Shown here: piece after piece, positions 15,320 through 24,828 of the stretch
How positions within the stretch are numbered: position 1 is the first letter of the stretch
Layout: each line of letters opens with the position of its first letter
Assembly (NCBI RefSeq): GCF_007290395.2
Contig: NZ_CP041656.2
Coordinates: 4,960,001 to 5,024,000, forward strand
Origin: Bradyrhizobium cosmicum
Lineage (GTDB): Bacteria > Pseudomonadota > Alphaproteobacteria > Rhizobiales > Xanthobacteraceae
DNA length: 64,000 bases
Direction: 5' to 3'
The notes under the pieces: generated by a model
Seen by the model: the letters and a program-made list of their open reading frames with translations, nothing else
The model's database searches: none
Told to the model about the DNA's origin: nothing
Translations under genes and position numbers: made by a program

Positions 15320-16579
15320 TCAGGTGTAACCCTTGCTCTTCTTCCACTCGGCCTCTAACTCGAAGATCGTCTTCCAGTCGCCGGCCTTGACCTCTGGCAC
15401 ATAAGGTTCCTGCGGGATCGTGGTGCCCCAGCCGATCGCGTAGCCGACCAGCGTGTGGTCGTCGCCGCGCATCGTCACGGTGCCGTCGGCGCCGAACGGG
15501 CACTTGATGGTGAGACCCTTCAATGTCTCCGCAATCTTCTTGCCGTCGGTGGAATTCGCCTTCTTCGCGGCTTCGGCGAGGAACATCACGGCGGTCGCGT
15601 TCTGCCACGACCAGTTGGTCGGGTACTCGTTGTACTTCGCCTTGTAGGCGTCGCCCCAGGCCGCGTTCTCTGGCGTGGCCGGGAAGGTCTTGATGTAGCG
15701 GTTGCCGGAGTGGATGCCCTTGGGCAGGTTCTTCACGACGGTGAGCGCGGTGTAGTCCGCCATGTTGACCGCGAACACCTCCATCTGGCCGAACATCGCG
15801 TAGATGTTGGCCTGGTCGATGTAGGAGGTGAGATCGCCACCCCACAGGCAGGAGTACAGCGCCTGCGGTTTGGCCTGCAGAATCTTGGTCACCACCTCGG
15901 TGTAGTCGGGCTGGAACAGCTTCGGCCAGGACTCGCTGATGATCTCGACATCGGGCGCGAAGCGCTTCAGGTACAGCGTGAACTCGCCGGTGGTATCGCG
16001 GCCATAGGCATAGTCCGGCGAACAGGTCGCCCATTTCTTCAGGCCCTTGGCCTTGGAGATCGCGGCGGCGTAGCTGCCGCCGACGATGGAATCGTGAATG
16101 CCCTGGCGCACGCAGCGGAACGCGTTCGGGATGTGCTGCTTGGGATCGGCGGTGAGTGAGGACGCTTCCGAGCAGGTGTGAACGCAGAGCACGCCGAGAT
16201 CGCGCGCTACCTCGTGGACCGCGAACGATCCGGACGAGGCCTCACCATCGATCAGCCACTCGCAACCATCGGTGTTGACGAGCTCGCGCGCGACGCGGGC
16301 GGCTTCCTGCGGTTGGCCTTTGGAATCGCGGATCACCATCTCGATCTGCCGGCCGGCGAGGCCGCCGGCCGCGTTGACCTTCTCGACCTCGAGCATCACC
16401 GCATTTCGCGACGACGTGCCGAGCTGCGCGACGCGGCCCGACAGAATTGTCGGCATGCCGATCTTGATGGTCTTGGCTTGGGCCCGCGCCACCCACGGCG
16501 CGGCAACACTCATCGCACCGGCGCCCATCAGCGCCAGCGTTGAACGGCGGCTGATGCCCGGCGTGCGGGTTCTCGTCAT
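15320..16579 (-). CDS. Liv-type periplasmic substrate-binding protein
   Basis: A 419-residue exported protein with a twin-arginine-like leader, ISRRSTLALMGAGAMSVAAP, cleaved near WVARAQA. The mature part begins KTIKIGMPTILSGRVAQLGT and has the type-1 periplasmic fold of Leu/Ile/Val and amide/urea binding proteins. It is the first gene of the livKHMGF operon and is divergent from the acyl-CoA synthetase operon. The family suggests amino acids, amides or aromatic/aliphatic acids as ligand; context favours a carboxylic acid or ketone precursor. Confidence 0.9.
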   Translation of the reverse strand: MTRTRTPGISRRSTLALMGAGAMSVAAPWVARAQAKTIKIGMPTILSGRVAQLGTSSRNAVMLEVEKVNAAGGLAGRQIEMVIRDSKGQPQEAARVARELVNTDGCEWLIDGEASSGSFAVHEVARDLGVLCVHTCSEASSLTADPKQHIPNAFRCVRQGIHDSIVGGSYAAAISKAKGLKKWATCSPDYAYGRDTTGEFTLYLKRFAPDVEIISESWPKLFQPDYTEVVTKILQAKPQALYSCLWGGDLTSYIDQANIYAMFGQMEVFAVNMADYTALTVVKNLPKGIHSGNRYIKTFPATPENAAWGDAYKAKYNEYPTNWSWQNATAVMFLAEAAKKANSTDGKKIAETLKGLTIKCPFGADGTVTMRGDDHTLVGYAIGWGTTIPQEPYVPEVKAGDWKTIFELEAEWKKSKGYT

Positions 16580-16684
16580 TTTCCCCTCCCTCTTTCGGGT
16601 CGGCGTTTCCTGATCCCTGTCGGAGATCGTCTCGTCTCCGTGGGTTCAAGGATTTCAGAGGTAGGGGGGTGACGTCAAGCCAAA

Positions 16685-16709
16685 GATGAATTACGAGTCA
16701 GAATTCATC
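16685..16709. promoter_or_regulatory. Candidate TetR operator in the liv / acyl-CoA synthetase divergent promoter
   Basis: The arms GATGAATT (16685-16692) and AATTCATC (16702-16709) are perfect inverted repeats with a 9-nt spacer. The site lies 106 nt from the livK start and 42 nt from the synthetase start. A TetR gene is second in the divergent operon. Confidence 0.55.
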
Positions 16710-16750
16710 GATGGAGGCAACGAGGCCGCAACTGGCCCAAAATCCGCGCA

Positions 16751-18244
16751 ATGATCAACCTGTCGAGCTTCATCGCCTTTCATGCCCGGCGCACGCCGGA
16801 CCAGCCTGCGCTGAAATATCGCGGCGAGGAGATCTCCTATGCCGTCTTCGATGCGCGCATCCGCAAGGCCGCCGGCTGGCTCGCCGCGCAGGGCATCGGT
16901 GCCGATGATGTTGTGGCGGTGCTGATGAAGAACAGCGCGGCGTTTCTGGAACTGGTGTTTGCCACCAGCCATCTTGGTGCGGTGTTCTTGCCGATCAACT
17001 TCCGCCTTTCACGCGACGAGGTCGGTTACATCACAGGCAATGCCGGTGCGCGCCTCCTGATCGTTGATGATGAATTGGCTGCGAATGCCGCTGGCGCAAG
17101 GGTTGTCGTGCTCGACCAGGCCGCCCAGCAGAGCGTCACACGCCTCGCCGGCAACACGCCGCCCGCCCCGATGCATGTGCGCGCGCCGTCCGACCTGATG
17201 CGGCTGATGTACACGTCGGGGACGACCGACCGCCCCAAGGGCGTGATGCTCTCCTACGATAATTTCTACTGGAAGTCCGCCGACCAGACCATCGCGCTCG
17301 GCCTCGACGCCGGCACGCGACTGCTCGTCGTCGGCCCGCTCTATCACGTCGGCGCGCTCGACCTGCCCGGCATCGCCGTGCTCTGGCACGGCGGCTTCAT
17401 CCACATCGAACGTAATTTCGAGCCGGAAAGCGCGCTTGCCGCCATAGCGGAAGACAAGCTTAACGCGGCCTGGTTCGCCCCCGTGATGACCACCGCGATG
17501 CTGACCTGCCCAACCCGCGACAGCTACGACGTCTCCAGCCTGGCATGGGCCATCGGCGGCGGCGAGAAGACGCCGGAGGCGCGCATCCGCGCCTTCTCCG
17601 AATACTTCCGCAATGCGCGCTACATCGACGCCTACGGCCTCACTGAAACCGTCGGCGGCGACACCTTCATGGACGCCGGCCGCGAGATCGAGAAGATCGG
17701 CTCGACGGGGCGGGCCATCGCCCATGTCGAGATCGAGATTCGCGATGAGGATGGCAGGACGCTGCCGTCGAACGTCAACGGCGAGATCTGCCTGCGCGGC
17801 CCCAAGATCACGCGCGGCTACTGGAAGGATCCGGACAAGACGGCGGCCGCCTTCTTCCGCGACTGGTTCCGCAGCGGCGATGTCGGCTATCTCGACGACG
17901 AAGGCTTCCTGTACCTCACCGACCGCAAGAAGGACATGATCATCTCCGGCGGCGAGAATATCGCCTCCTCCGAGGTCGAACGTGTCATCTACGAACTTTC
18001 AGAGGTGCGCGAGGTCGCCGTGATCGGCCTGCGCGATCCGCGCTGGGGCGAGCGGCCGGTCGCGATCGTCGTGCTGGCCGAAGGCGCGAGCCTCGAGCTC
18101 CCCGCCCTCACCGAACATTGCCGCGCCCGGCTGGCGAGCTTCAAGGTGCCGAAGCAGCTCGTCATCCGCGACAGCCTTCCGCGCAATCCGAGCGGAAAGA
18201 TTCTCAAGCGCGTGCTGCGCACCGAGCTGGAGACGTCTGAATGA
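16751..18244 (+). CDS. AMP-forming acyl-CoA synthetase
   Basis: A 497-residue adenylate-forming ligase. The P-loop is MYTSGTTDRPKGVMLSY, the A5 motif is YGLTETVGG, the A7/A8 region is RSGDVGYLDDEGFLYLTDRK, and the catalytic lysine motif is PSGKILKRVLR. It activates a carboxylic acid as CoA thioester using ATP. It is the first gene of an operon with a TetR regulator and a flavin monooxygenase, and is divergent from a Liv-type importer, so it probably handles a medium-chain, alicyclic or aromatic acid. The substrate cannot be read from the sequence. Confidence 0.9.
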   Translation: MINLSSFIAFHARRTPDQPALKYRGEEISYAVFDARIRKAAGWLAAQGIGADDVVAVLMKNSAAFLELVFATSHLGAVFLPINFRLSRDEVGYITGNAGARLLIVDDELAANAAGARVVVLDQAAQQSVTRLAGNTPPAPMHVRAPSDLMRLMYTSGTTDRPKGVMLSYDNFYWKSADQTIALGLDAGTRLLVVGPLYHVGALDLPGIAVLWHGGFIHIERNFEPESALAAIAEDKLNAAWFAPVMTTAMLTCPTRDSYDVSSLAWAIGGGEKTPEARIRAFSEYFRNARYIDAYGLTETVGGDTFMDAGREIEKIGSTGRAIAHVEIEIRDEDGRTLPSNVNGEICLRGPKITRGYWKDPDKTAAAFFRDWFRSGDVGYLDDEGFLYLTDRKKDMIISGGENIASSEVERVIYELSEVREVAVIGLRDPRWGERPVAIVVLAEGASLELPALTEHCRARLASFKVPKQLVIRDSLPRNPSGKILKRVLRTELETSE

Positions 18245-18882
18245 CGCAAGCGAATGCCAAGGTCGCAAAGCTCAATCGCGTCGAGCGCAACGCCTGGACC
18301 AAGCAGAAGATCTTTGAGGCCGCCACCAAGGTCGTCGGAAAGCATGGCTATGCCGAAGCCTCCGTCGCCCGCATCACCGAAGAGGCCGGCGTCGCGCAAG
18401 GCACCTTTTACAATCATTTCGAGAACCGGCAGGAGTTGCTCGACCAGCTCCTGCCGAAGATCGGCCTCGACATGGTCGAGTTCATCCGCGCCCGCACCGG
18501 CACGGCGGATGCGGCGCGGCAGGAGATCGCGCGCTTCTCCGCCTTCTTCGACTTCATCCGCGAGGTGCCGGAATTCCTGCGCATCCTCAACGAAGCCGAA
18601 TTCTTTGCACCGATCGGCTACCAGAAGCATCTCGACAACATCTCGGTCGCCTATGTCCGCATCCTGCGTCGCGCCCGCGGGGCCGGCGCCATCGAGGATT
18701 ACAGCGACGAGGAATTCGAGGCCATCGTCCACATGCTGATGGGCTCGCGCGGCTATCTCAGCCGCCGCTACTCCTACTCGGAAGGCGGCGTAACCGCCGT
18801 TCCCGACCACGTCATCTCCGCCTACCGCAAGCTGATGACGCGTGGACTGTTCAGTTCATCCGGAGATCAGGAAACGCCATGA
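18241..18882 (+). CDS. TetR-family transcriptional regulator
   Basis: A 213-residue regulator. The N-terminal HTH is typical: IFEAATKVVGKHGYAEASVA, then ITEEAGVAQGTFYNHFENRQ. The C-terminal part is a ligand-binding helical domain. Its ATG overlaps the acyl-CoA synthetase stop and its stop overlaps the monooxygenase start, so it is translated within the operon it probably controls. The palindrome at 16685-16709 is the best operator candidate. The ligand may be the CoA ester made by the synthetase. Confidence 0.92.
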   Translation: MTQANAKVAKLNRVERNAWTKQKIFEAATKVVGKHGYAEASVARITEEAGVAQGTFYNHFENRQELLDQLLPKIGLDMVEFIRARTGTADAARQEIARFSAFFDFIREVPEFLRILNEAEFFAPIGYQKHLDNISVAYVRILRRARGAGAIEDYSDEEFEAIVHMLMGSRGYLSRRYSYSEGGVTAVPDHVISAYRKLMTRGLFSSSGDQETP

Positions 18883-20795
18883 ACATCGGATCTCCACGCC
18901 AGCCGCTCGACCTCGCCTCGGCGATCGCCGAAGGCGACATCCGGTGCCTCCTGATGGTGCTGGTACACATGACCGGCGATATGCGCTGGCTCGAGCCGCC
19001 GTACTTGCCCAAGCGCGACATCCGCCTCATTCCCGATCCCGAAGCCGGGGTGCCCAAGGAGATCCAGGACGAGATCCGCGCCGCCGTGGTCGAGCTCTTT
19101 GCCGACGGCACGCCCAGGCCCGTCATCATCGATCCCGGCGAAGAACTGCTGCTGAAGATGATGCGCAGCTGCCTCGGCGAGAACGTCGCGCCGGAATACG
19201 CGCCCTTGATGCGCGAGGAGATGGGATTCGTGCCGCGCGAGCCGCGTTGGACCAAGCGTCCCTCCGACGAAAAGCTCGCGGAACAGCATGTCCTCATCGT
19301 CGGCGCCGGCGTCTGCGCCATCGCGCTTGGCGTCGCGCTCGGCCATCTCGGCATTCCCTACACCATCATCGAAAAGAACGGCGAGCTCGGCGGCACCTGG
19401 TGGATCAACCGCTATCCCGGCTGCGGCGTCGACACGCCGAACCACTCCTACTCCTATTCCTTCGGTTCGCACAACGAATGGACGCGTTACTTCTGTCAAC
19501 GCGAGGAGTTGCTCGGCTATCTTCAGAAGGTCGCCGAGGAATACGGCATCCGCAAGCATCTGCGTGTCAACACCGAGCTGACATCATCGCGCTGGGATGA
19601 GGAGAAGCGGCGCTGGATCTCTACGCTCAAGACCGAGAATGGCGAAGAGACGTTCGAGTCCACCGCGCTGGTCTCTGCCATCGGCCAGCTAAACGATCCC
19701 TCGCGCGCGCGCTTCAAGGGCGAGGAAAATTTCAAGGGAACGATCCTGCACTCGGCGCTGTGGTCGGATGACATCAAGCTTGACGGCAAGCATGTCGCCG
19801 TGATCGGCACGGGCGCGACATCGATGCAACTCGTGCCGACCATCGCCGGCCGCGTCGCCTCGGTGACGGTCTATCAGAGGAGCGCACAATGGGCGCGGCC
19901 GGTGAAGGGCTACGCCGACCCGATCAGCGAAGGCGCACGCTGGCTGCTGGCGCATCTGCCGTTCTACGTGCAGTGGTATCGCTTCAACATGTTCTGGCGC
20001 TACGGCGACGGCCTGCTGCCCTTCCTTCGCAAGGACCCGGCGTGGCCGCATCCCAAGCGTGCCGTCAACAAGGGTAATGACCGGCACCGCCAGGAATTGA
20101 CCGAATTCATCCTCGCCGAGCTGAAGGACCGGCCCGACCTGATCGCAAAGTGCGTGCCGACCTATCCGCCCTACGGCAAGCGCATCCTGCTCGACAACAA
20201 CTGGTTCAAGACTCTGACTCGGGACAATGTCCAACTCGTCACCGACACGATCGATCATTTCGACGAGGGCGGCATCGTCACCGCCGACGGCGAGCGCCGT
20301 CCCGCCGACATCGTCGTGGTCGCAACCGGCTTCAAGGTCACGGAGATGGCGGCGCGCCTCAACATCAGCGGCCGCGACGGCAAGGATTTGCGGCAGGCCT
20401 GGGCCAATGACAACCCGACCGCGTTCCTCGGCCTCACCGTGCCGGGCTTTCCGAACTTCTTCTGCATGCTCGGACCGAACTCGGGCCCGGCACACGGCGG
20501 CAGCGTCATTTTCCAGTCGGAGTGCCAGAGCCGCTACATCTCCGCCTGCCTCGCCGACATGATCGAGCAGGACGTCGCCGCCGTCGACGTGCGCCAGGAC
20601 GTGCTCGACGACTACGTCCGCAAGGTCGATGCCGAGCACGAGACCATGATCTGGACCCATCCGGGCATGAGCACCTACTACCGCAATGCGAGTGGCCGCG
20701 TGTTCTCCGCGATGCCCTGGCGGTTCGTGGATTACTGGCGCATGACGCATGACCCCGATTTGGGGCAATACAGGCTGACGAAGGCAGAAGCTTAG
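18879..20795 (+). CDS. Flavin-containing monooxygenase, probable Baeyer-Villiger type
   Basis: A 638-residue flavoprotein. After an N-terminal extension of about 135 residues comes the FAD motif HVLIVGAGVCAIALGVALGH, then GGTWWINRYPGCGVDTPNH, the FKGTILHSALW segment (matching FxGxxxHxxxW of type I BVMOs but with S at the next position), and the NADP motif VAVIGTGATSMQL. The N-terminal extension is like that of 4-hydroxyacetophenone-type BVMOs. It inserts oxygen into a ketone, or oxidises a heteroatom. Overlap with the TetR stop puts it in the synthetase operon. Confidence 0.88.
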   Translation: MNIGSPRQPLDLASAIAEGDIRCLLMVLVHMTGDMRWLEPPYLPKRDIRLIPDPEAGVPKEIQDEIRAAVVELFADGTPRPVIIDPGEELLLKMMRSCLGENVAPEYAPLMREEMGFVPREPRWTKRPSDEKLAEQHVLIVGAGVCAIALGVALGHLGIPYTIIEKNGELGGTWWINRYPGCGVDTPNHSYSYSFGSHNEWTRYFCQREELLGYLQKVAEEYGIRKHLRVNTELTSSRWDEEKRRWISTLKTENGEETFESTALVSAIGQLNDPSRARFKGEENFKGTILHSALWSDDIKLDGKHVAVIGTGATSMQLVPTIAGRVASVTVYQRSAQWARPVKGYADPISEGARWLLAHLPFYVQWYRFNMFWRYGDGLLPFLRKDPAWPHPKRAVNKGNDRHRQELTEFILAELKDRPDLIAKCVPTYPPYGKRILLDNNWFKTLTRDNVQLVTDTIDHFDEGGIVTADGERRPADIVVVATGFKVTEMAARLNISGRDGKDLRQAWANDNPTAFLGLTVPGFPNFFCMLGPNSGPAHGGSVIFQSECQSRYISACLADMIEQDVAAVDVRQDVLDDYVRKVDAEHETMIWTHPGMSTYYRNASGRVFSAMPWRFVDYWRMTHDPDLGQYRLTKAEA

Positions 20796-20806
20796 GGAGG
20801 CTCGCA

Positions 20807-21442
20807 ATGCCCAAGCCATCTGTGCGCATCTACACCGACTACAAGAGCCCCTACGCATTCGTTGCCAACAAGCGGCTGTTCGAGCTCGAAGAAACGCACG
20901 GCGTCGAGCTGGAATGGCTCCCCTATACCCTGCGCGTCGCCGAATTCATGGGCACGGTGGAAGAGCGCACGCCGCATTTCTGGCGCAAGGTGCGCTACGC
21001 CTATATGGACGCGCGCCGCTATGCCAACGCGCAGGGGCTCGTCATGAAGGGGCCTCGGCGAATCTACGATGCCTTCCATGCCAGCGTCGGCATGCTGTTC
21101 GCGCAACGCCACGGCTTCTTCCACCCCTACCACGACGCGGTGTTCCGCAAGTTCTGGAGCCATGAACTGGAGATCGACGATCTCGCCGACATCAGCGGCG
21201 TCATCACCGCCTGCGGCGGCTCGGCCAGCGAGTTCGAAGCCTATGTCCACGGCCCAGCCCGCGCCGAGCATGACCGCATCATCGACGAGGCCGAGGCACT
21301 CGGCGTGTTCGGCGTGCCCACCATGGTGTTCAACGGCGAGCTGTTCTGGGGCGGCGACCGCATCGATCTGCTGATCGAGCGCATCGAGAAGCCCGAGACG
21401 ATCGAAGCCGCGCTCGGCAGCCGGCATCGCAAGCCGACGTGA
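20807..21442 (+). CDS. DsbA-family protein, 2-hydroxychromene-2-carboxylate isomerase-like
   Basis: A 211-residue thioredoxin-fold protein. YTDYKSPYAFVANKRLFELE at the N-terminus and GVFGVPTMVFNGELFWGGDR at the C-terminus are the hallmarks of the HCCA-isomerase/GST-kappa group: a serine or proline replaces the DsbA active-site CXXC, and there is no cysteine pair. It begins 11 nt after the monooxygenase stop, so it belongs to the same operon. HCCA isomerases act in aromatic degradation using glutathione, which suits an aromatic or cyclic-ketone substrate. Confidence 0.83.
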   Translation: MPKPSVRIYTDYKSPYAFVANKRLFELEETHGVELEWLPYTLRVAEFMGTVEERTPHFWRKVRYAYMDARRYANAQGLVMKGPRRIYDAFHASVGMLFAQRHGFFHPYHDAVFRKFWSHELEIDDLADISGVITACGGSASEFEAYVHGPARAEHDRIIDEAEALGVFGVPTMVFNGELFWGGDRIDLLIERIEKPETIEAALGSRHRKPT

Positions 21443-21506
21443 CCGCTGTCATAGAACCGTCATCAAATACACCGAGACGTGTAGCGGGGCATATTCGGGA
21501 CCGCAC

Positions 21507-23864
21507 ATGGATTATTTCAAGCGCTTCAACTTCCTGTTCGCAGCACCAGTTTTCGACGCCGACGACCTCGAAGGCAACCGCTTCAACCAGATCATTGAGG
21601 AGATCCAGCGCTCCGGATTCGAGGTGGTCCGGGCTCGCAAGCTGGAAGACGCCGAGATGGCGGTGCAGACCGATGCCGCGATCGGCTGCATGGTGGTGGA
21701 CTGGGGTAAAAAGGGGCTGGAGGGCAAGACCTCCGCGCTGATCAATTTGATGCGCCGCCGAGGCCTCGACTTCCCGATCATCCTCCTGATCCGGCGCAAG
21801 CGGTTCGAGGATTTGCCGGTCGAGGTGCTCGACTTCATCGACGGCTATGTCTTCCTGTCCGAGGAGACGCCGACCTTCATCGCCAAGAACCTGATCAGCC
21901 GGCTCAAGCAATATGCCGAAACGCTGAAGACGCCGTTCTTCGGCGCACTGGTCGACTATGCCGAGGAAGGCAACCAGCTCTGGACCTGCCCCGGTCACAA
22001 CGGCGGCGTTTTCTACAACCGCAGTCCGATCGGCCGGGTCTTCGTCGAGCATCTCGGCGAGTCCGTGTTCCGGGACGATCTCGACAATTCCGTGCTCGAC
22101 CTAGGCGACCTCCTCACCCATGAGGGCCCGGCGCTGAAGGCGCAGAAGGAAGCAGCAGCGATCTTCGGTGCGGAAAAGACCTATTTCGTGCTCAATGGCA
22201 CCTCGACCTCCAACAAGATCGCGCTCGGCGCGCTTGTCACCGACGGCGACCTCGTGCTGTTCGACCGCAACAACCACAAGGCCGCCCATCACGGCGCATT
22301 GATGATCAATGGCGGCATCCCGATCTACGTGCCGACCGTCCGTAACGCCTGGGGCCTGATCGGGCCGATGCGTTGGGACGCCCTCGACGAACAGGCACTG
22401 CGCGACGCCATCCGCAACCACCCGCTGGTCGAGGATAAGGACGCCTGGCGCAAGGAGCGGCCGTTCCGCGTCGCCGTCGTCGAGCAATGCACCTATGACG
22501 GATCGATCCATAGCGCCGAGATGATTTTGAAGCGTATCGGCCATCTCTGCGAATACATCCTGTTCGACGAGGCCTGGGCCGGCTTCATGAAGTTCCACCC
22601 GCTCTATGCCGGCCGCTTTGCGATGGGGCTGGCCAACCTTCCTCCGGATGCGCCCGGCATCATCGCGACGCAGTCAACCCACAAGCAGCTCGCGAGCTTT
22701 TCGCAGGCCTCGCAAATCCACATCAAGGACCGCCATATCCGCGGCCAGAAGCGCCGCGTCGAGCACCGCCGCTTCAACGAAAGCTTCATGCAGCACGCTT
22801 CCACGTCTCCTTTCTATCCATTGTTCGCCTCGCTCGATGTCGGCGCCCAGATGATGAAGGGCCGGTCCGGCGAGGTGCTGTGGGACGACACGATCCGGCT
22901 CGGCATCGAGCTCCGCAAGAAGATCCGTGCGATGCGCCGGGAGTTCGAAGAGAAGGAGCAGAATCCGGATCGCCGCTGGTTCTTCGAGCCCTTCGTGCCC
23001 GATCGCGTCGCCATTCCCGACGTCAGCCGCCCCGGTGCCGCGCACAACGTCGCCTGGGAGACACTCTCCACCGACGAGCTCGCCACCAATCCCGCGCTGT
23101 GGCAGCTCTCGCCCGACACCAGCTGGCACGGCTTTCCCGACCTCGCGGAAGGTTTTGCCATGACCGATCCGAACAAGCTGACACTGCTGACACCCGGCTT
23201 CGACCGCGCCACCGGCGCCTATGCCGAGCACGGCATCCCGGCGCCGATCGTCGCGCAATATCTGCGCGAGAACCGCATCGTCCCCGAAAAGAACGACCTC
23301 AACTCCCTGCTCTTCCTGCTCACTCCCGGCGTCGAGGCGAGCAAGGCCGGCACGCTGATCTCCGGCCTCGTCGCGTTCAAGAGGCTGCACGACGACAATG
23401 CGCTGCTGGCCGACGCGATCCCGGAGTTCTATCAGCGGCGACAGACGCGCTATGCCGGAGTCCGGCTACGCGATCTCTGCGGCGAGATGCACCGCTTCTT
23501 CGGTGATGCCAATGTCAGCGCGCTCCAGGCCCGGCAGTTCATGCCGGAGCACATGCCGGAGATCGCGATGTCGCCGCGCGATGCAGCGCGCCGCCTGATC
23601 CGCAACGATGTCGACTATCTGCCGATCGAGGCAATCGCGGGCCGCATCGCGACCACGCCCTTCGTGGTCTATCCGCCCGGCATCGCTACCATCGTTCCCG
23701 GCGAGCGGCTGACGGAACGGGCCAAGCCCATGGTCGATTATCTCAAGATGTTCGAAAGCTGCTTCAATACATTTCCGGGCTTCGATGTGGAAATCCAGGG
23801 CGTCTACAAGGAGGTCGATGCCCATGGCCGCATCGGGCTCTACACTTACGTCGCCGTCGAGTAG
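21507..23864 (+). CDS. Orn/Lys/Arg decarboxylase family protein
   Basis: A 785-residue PLP enzyme of the fold-III-type basic amino acid decarboxylase group. The N-terminal wing domain (about residues 1-130) looks like a response-regulator fold. The PLP-binding segment is STHKQLASFSQAS, with lysine near residue 393. TYDGSIHSAEMI and FDEAWAGFMKFHP precede it as in inducible arginine, lysine and ornithine decarboxylases. It would make a polyamine or cadaverine and consume a proton, as in acid resistance. No antiporter gene accompanies it. Confidence 0.9.
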   Translation: MDYFKRFNFLFAAPVFDADDLEGNRFNQIIEEIQRSGFEVVRARKLEDAEMAVQTDAAIGCMVVDWGKKGLEGKTSALINLMRRRGLDFPIILLIRRKRFEDLPVEVLDFIDGYVFLSEETPTFIAKNLISRLKQYAETLKTPFFGALVDYAEEGNQLWTCPGHNGGVFYNRSPIGRVFVEHLGESVFRDDLDNSVLDLGDLLTHEGPALKAQKEAAAIFGAEKTYFVLNGTSTSNKIALGALVTDGDLVLFDRNNHKAAHHGALMINGGIPIYVPTVRNAWGLIGPMRWDALDEQALRDAIRNHPLVEDKDAWRKERPFRVAVVEQCTYDGSIHSAEMILKRIGHLCEYILFDEAWAGFMKFHPLYAGRFAMGLANLPPDAPGIIATQSTHKQLASFSQASQIHIKDRHIRGQKRRVEHRRFNESFMQHASTSPFYPLFASLDVGAQMMKGRSGEVLWDDTIRLGIELRKKIRAMRREFEEKEQNPDRRWFFEPFVPDRVAIPDVSRPGAAHNVAWETLSTDELATNPALWQLSPDTSWHGFPDLAEGFAMTDPNKLTLLTPGFDRATGAYAEHGIPAPIVAQYLRENRIVPEKNDLNSLLFLLTPGVEASKAGTLISGLVAFKRLHDDNALLADAIPEFYQRRQTRYAGVRLRDLCGEMHRFFGDANVSALQARQFMPEHMPEIAMSPRDAARRLIRNDVDYLPIEAIAGRIATTPFVVYPPGIATIVPGERLTERAKPMVDYLKMFESCFNTFPGFDVEIQGVYKEVDAHGRIGLYTYVAVE

Positions 23865-23870
23865 GTGACG

Positions 23871-24449
23871 ATGACCGAAACAGCGATTGCGCGTCCAGAC
23901 GGCGAGCTGGTGCTGGTCCGGCCATCACGCGAGAGCGATATCGAGGCGATGCTGGCGATCTATCGCCACCACGTCCGCAATGGGGTGCCGCGCGACGTCG
24001 AGGGAACAGGCGCGCCGGAGCCGGATGATCTACGCGACCGGCGCAAGAATCTGAAGCAGACCCGGCTGCCGCATCTGGTCGCGACCTTTCGCGGCGAGGT
24101 CGTCGGCTATGCCTATGCGGTGCTGTTCCGCAAGCGTCCGGCCTATCGCTACACGGCCAAGCACTCGATCTATGTCCACCACGCCCATCTCGGCCGCGGT
24201 GTCGGACGTTTGCTGCTTCAGGAATTGATCGATGCCTGTGCGGCGGCCGGCTTCCGCCAGATGATCGGCTATATCGATGCCGACAACGCCCCCTCGCTGG
24301 CGCTCCACGAGAAATTCGGCTTCGCACGCGCCGGCCTGCTTTGCGGTGTCGCCTATCGCCATGGCCGCTGGTCCGACACCGTCATGGTGCAGCGGTCGCT
24401 CGGAACCGGCGCGACCGCGCCGCCCCCGGGAACCGCGCCGGGACGATAA
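23871..24449 (+). CDS. GNAT-family N-acetyltransferase
   Basis: A 192-residue protein of the phosphinothricin-acetyltransferase-like GNAT group: LVRPSRESDIEAMLAIYRHH at the N-terminus, the acetyl-CoA loop HLGRGVGRLLLQELI, and the closing GFARAGLLCGVAYRHGRW motif. It starts 6 nt after the decarboxylase stop; a GTG at 23865 would add two residues. Coexpression with the decarboxylase suggests that an amine such as a polyamine could be acetylated, but the substrate is unknown. Confidence 0.87.
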   Translation: MTETAIARPDGELVLVRPSRESDIEAMLAIYRHHVRNGVPRDVEGTGAPEPDDLRDRRKNLKQTRLPHLVATFRGEVVGYAYAVLFRKRPAYRYTAKHSIYVHHAHLGRGVGRLLLQELIDACAAAGFRQMIGYIDADNAPSLALHEKFGFARAGLLCGVAYRHGRWSDTVMVQRSLGTGATAPPPGTAPGR

Positions 24450-24452
24450 GCC

Positions 24453-24665
24453 TCACGAAGGAAAGTCAGCCGGCTTCACATGGATGCGGTCGGCATGCAG
24501 CGACCAGTGCTGCAACGCCTGATCCCGGCAGAACTTCGCCTTGGCCCGCTCCGTGGCTTCGTTCTCGTCAGCCGCGTCGATCTCCAGCGTACCCTGGCAA
24601 ATCTCGCTCTGCCGACCGTACTCCCCGAGCACGTCCTTCATGAACCTGACGACATAGATGGACAT
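24453..24665 (-). CDS. Small conserved-looking protein, unknown function
   Basis: A 70-residue soluble protein, MSIYVVRFMKDVLGEYGRQS..., rich in charged residues. The start is supported by an AGGAGGT sequence spaced 4 nt before the ATG. It resembles small hypothetical proteins with a beta-alpha start and a DAADENEATERAKAKF helix. No function is assigned. It lies convergent to the GNAT gene. Confidence 0.65.
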   Translation of the reverse strand: MSIYVVRFMKDVLGEYGRQSEICQGTLEIDAADENEATERAKAKFCRDQALQHWSLHADRIHVKPADFPS

Positions 24666-24828
24666 GGGACCTCCTGCTGCCCCGGCAGCCAATCTAATCT
24701 CATTTGGACCAAACAGGGGAAGGAGATTTTGACGCGGATCAAGGTTGATGATCTCTGGCCCAAGATTCATTGCGGAACTTTCCGCGCGGGTTTAAGGCCA
24801 ACTGCCGGCCACCGAAGAGGATCTTCCC

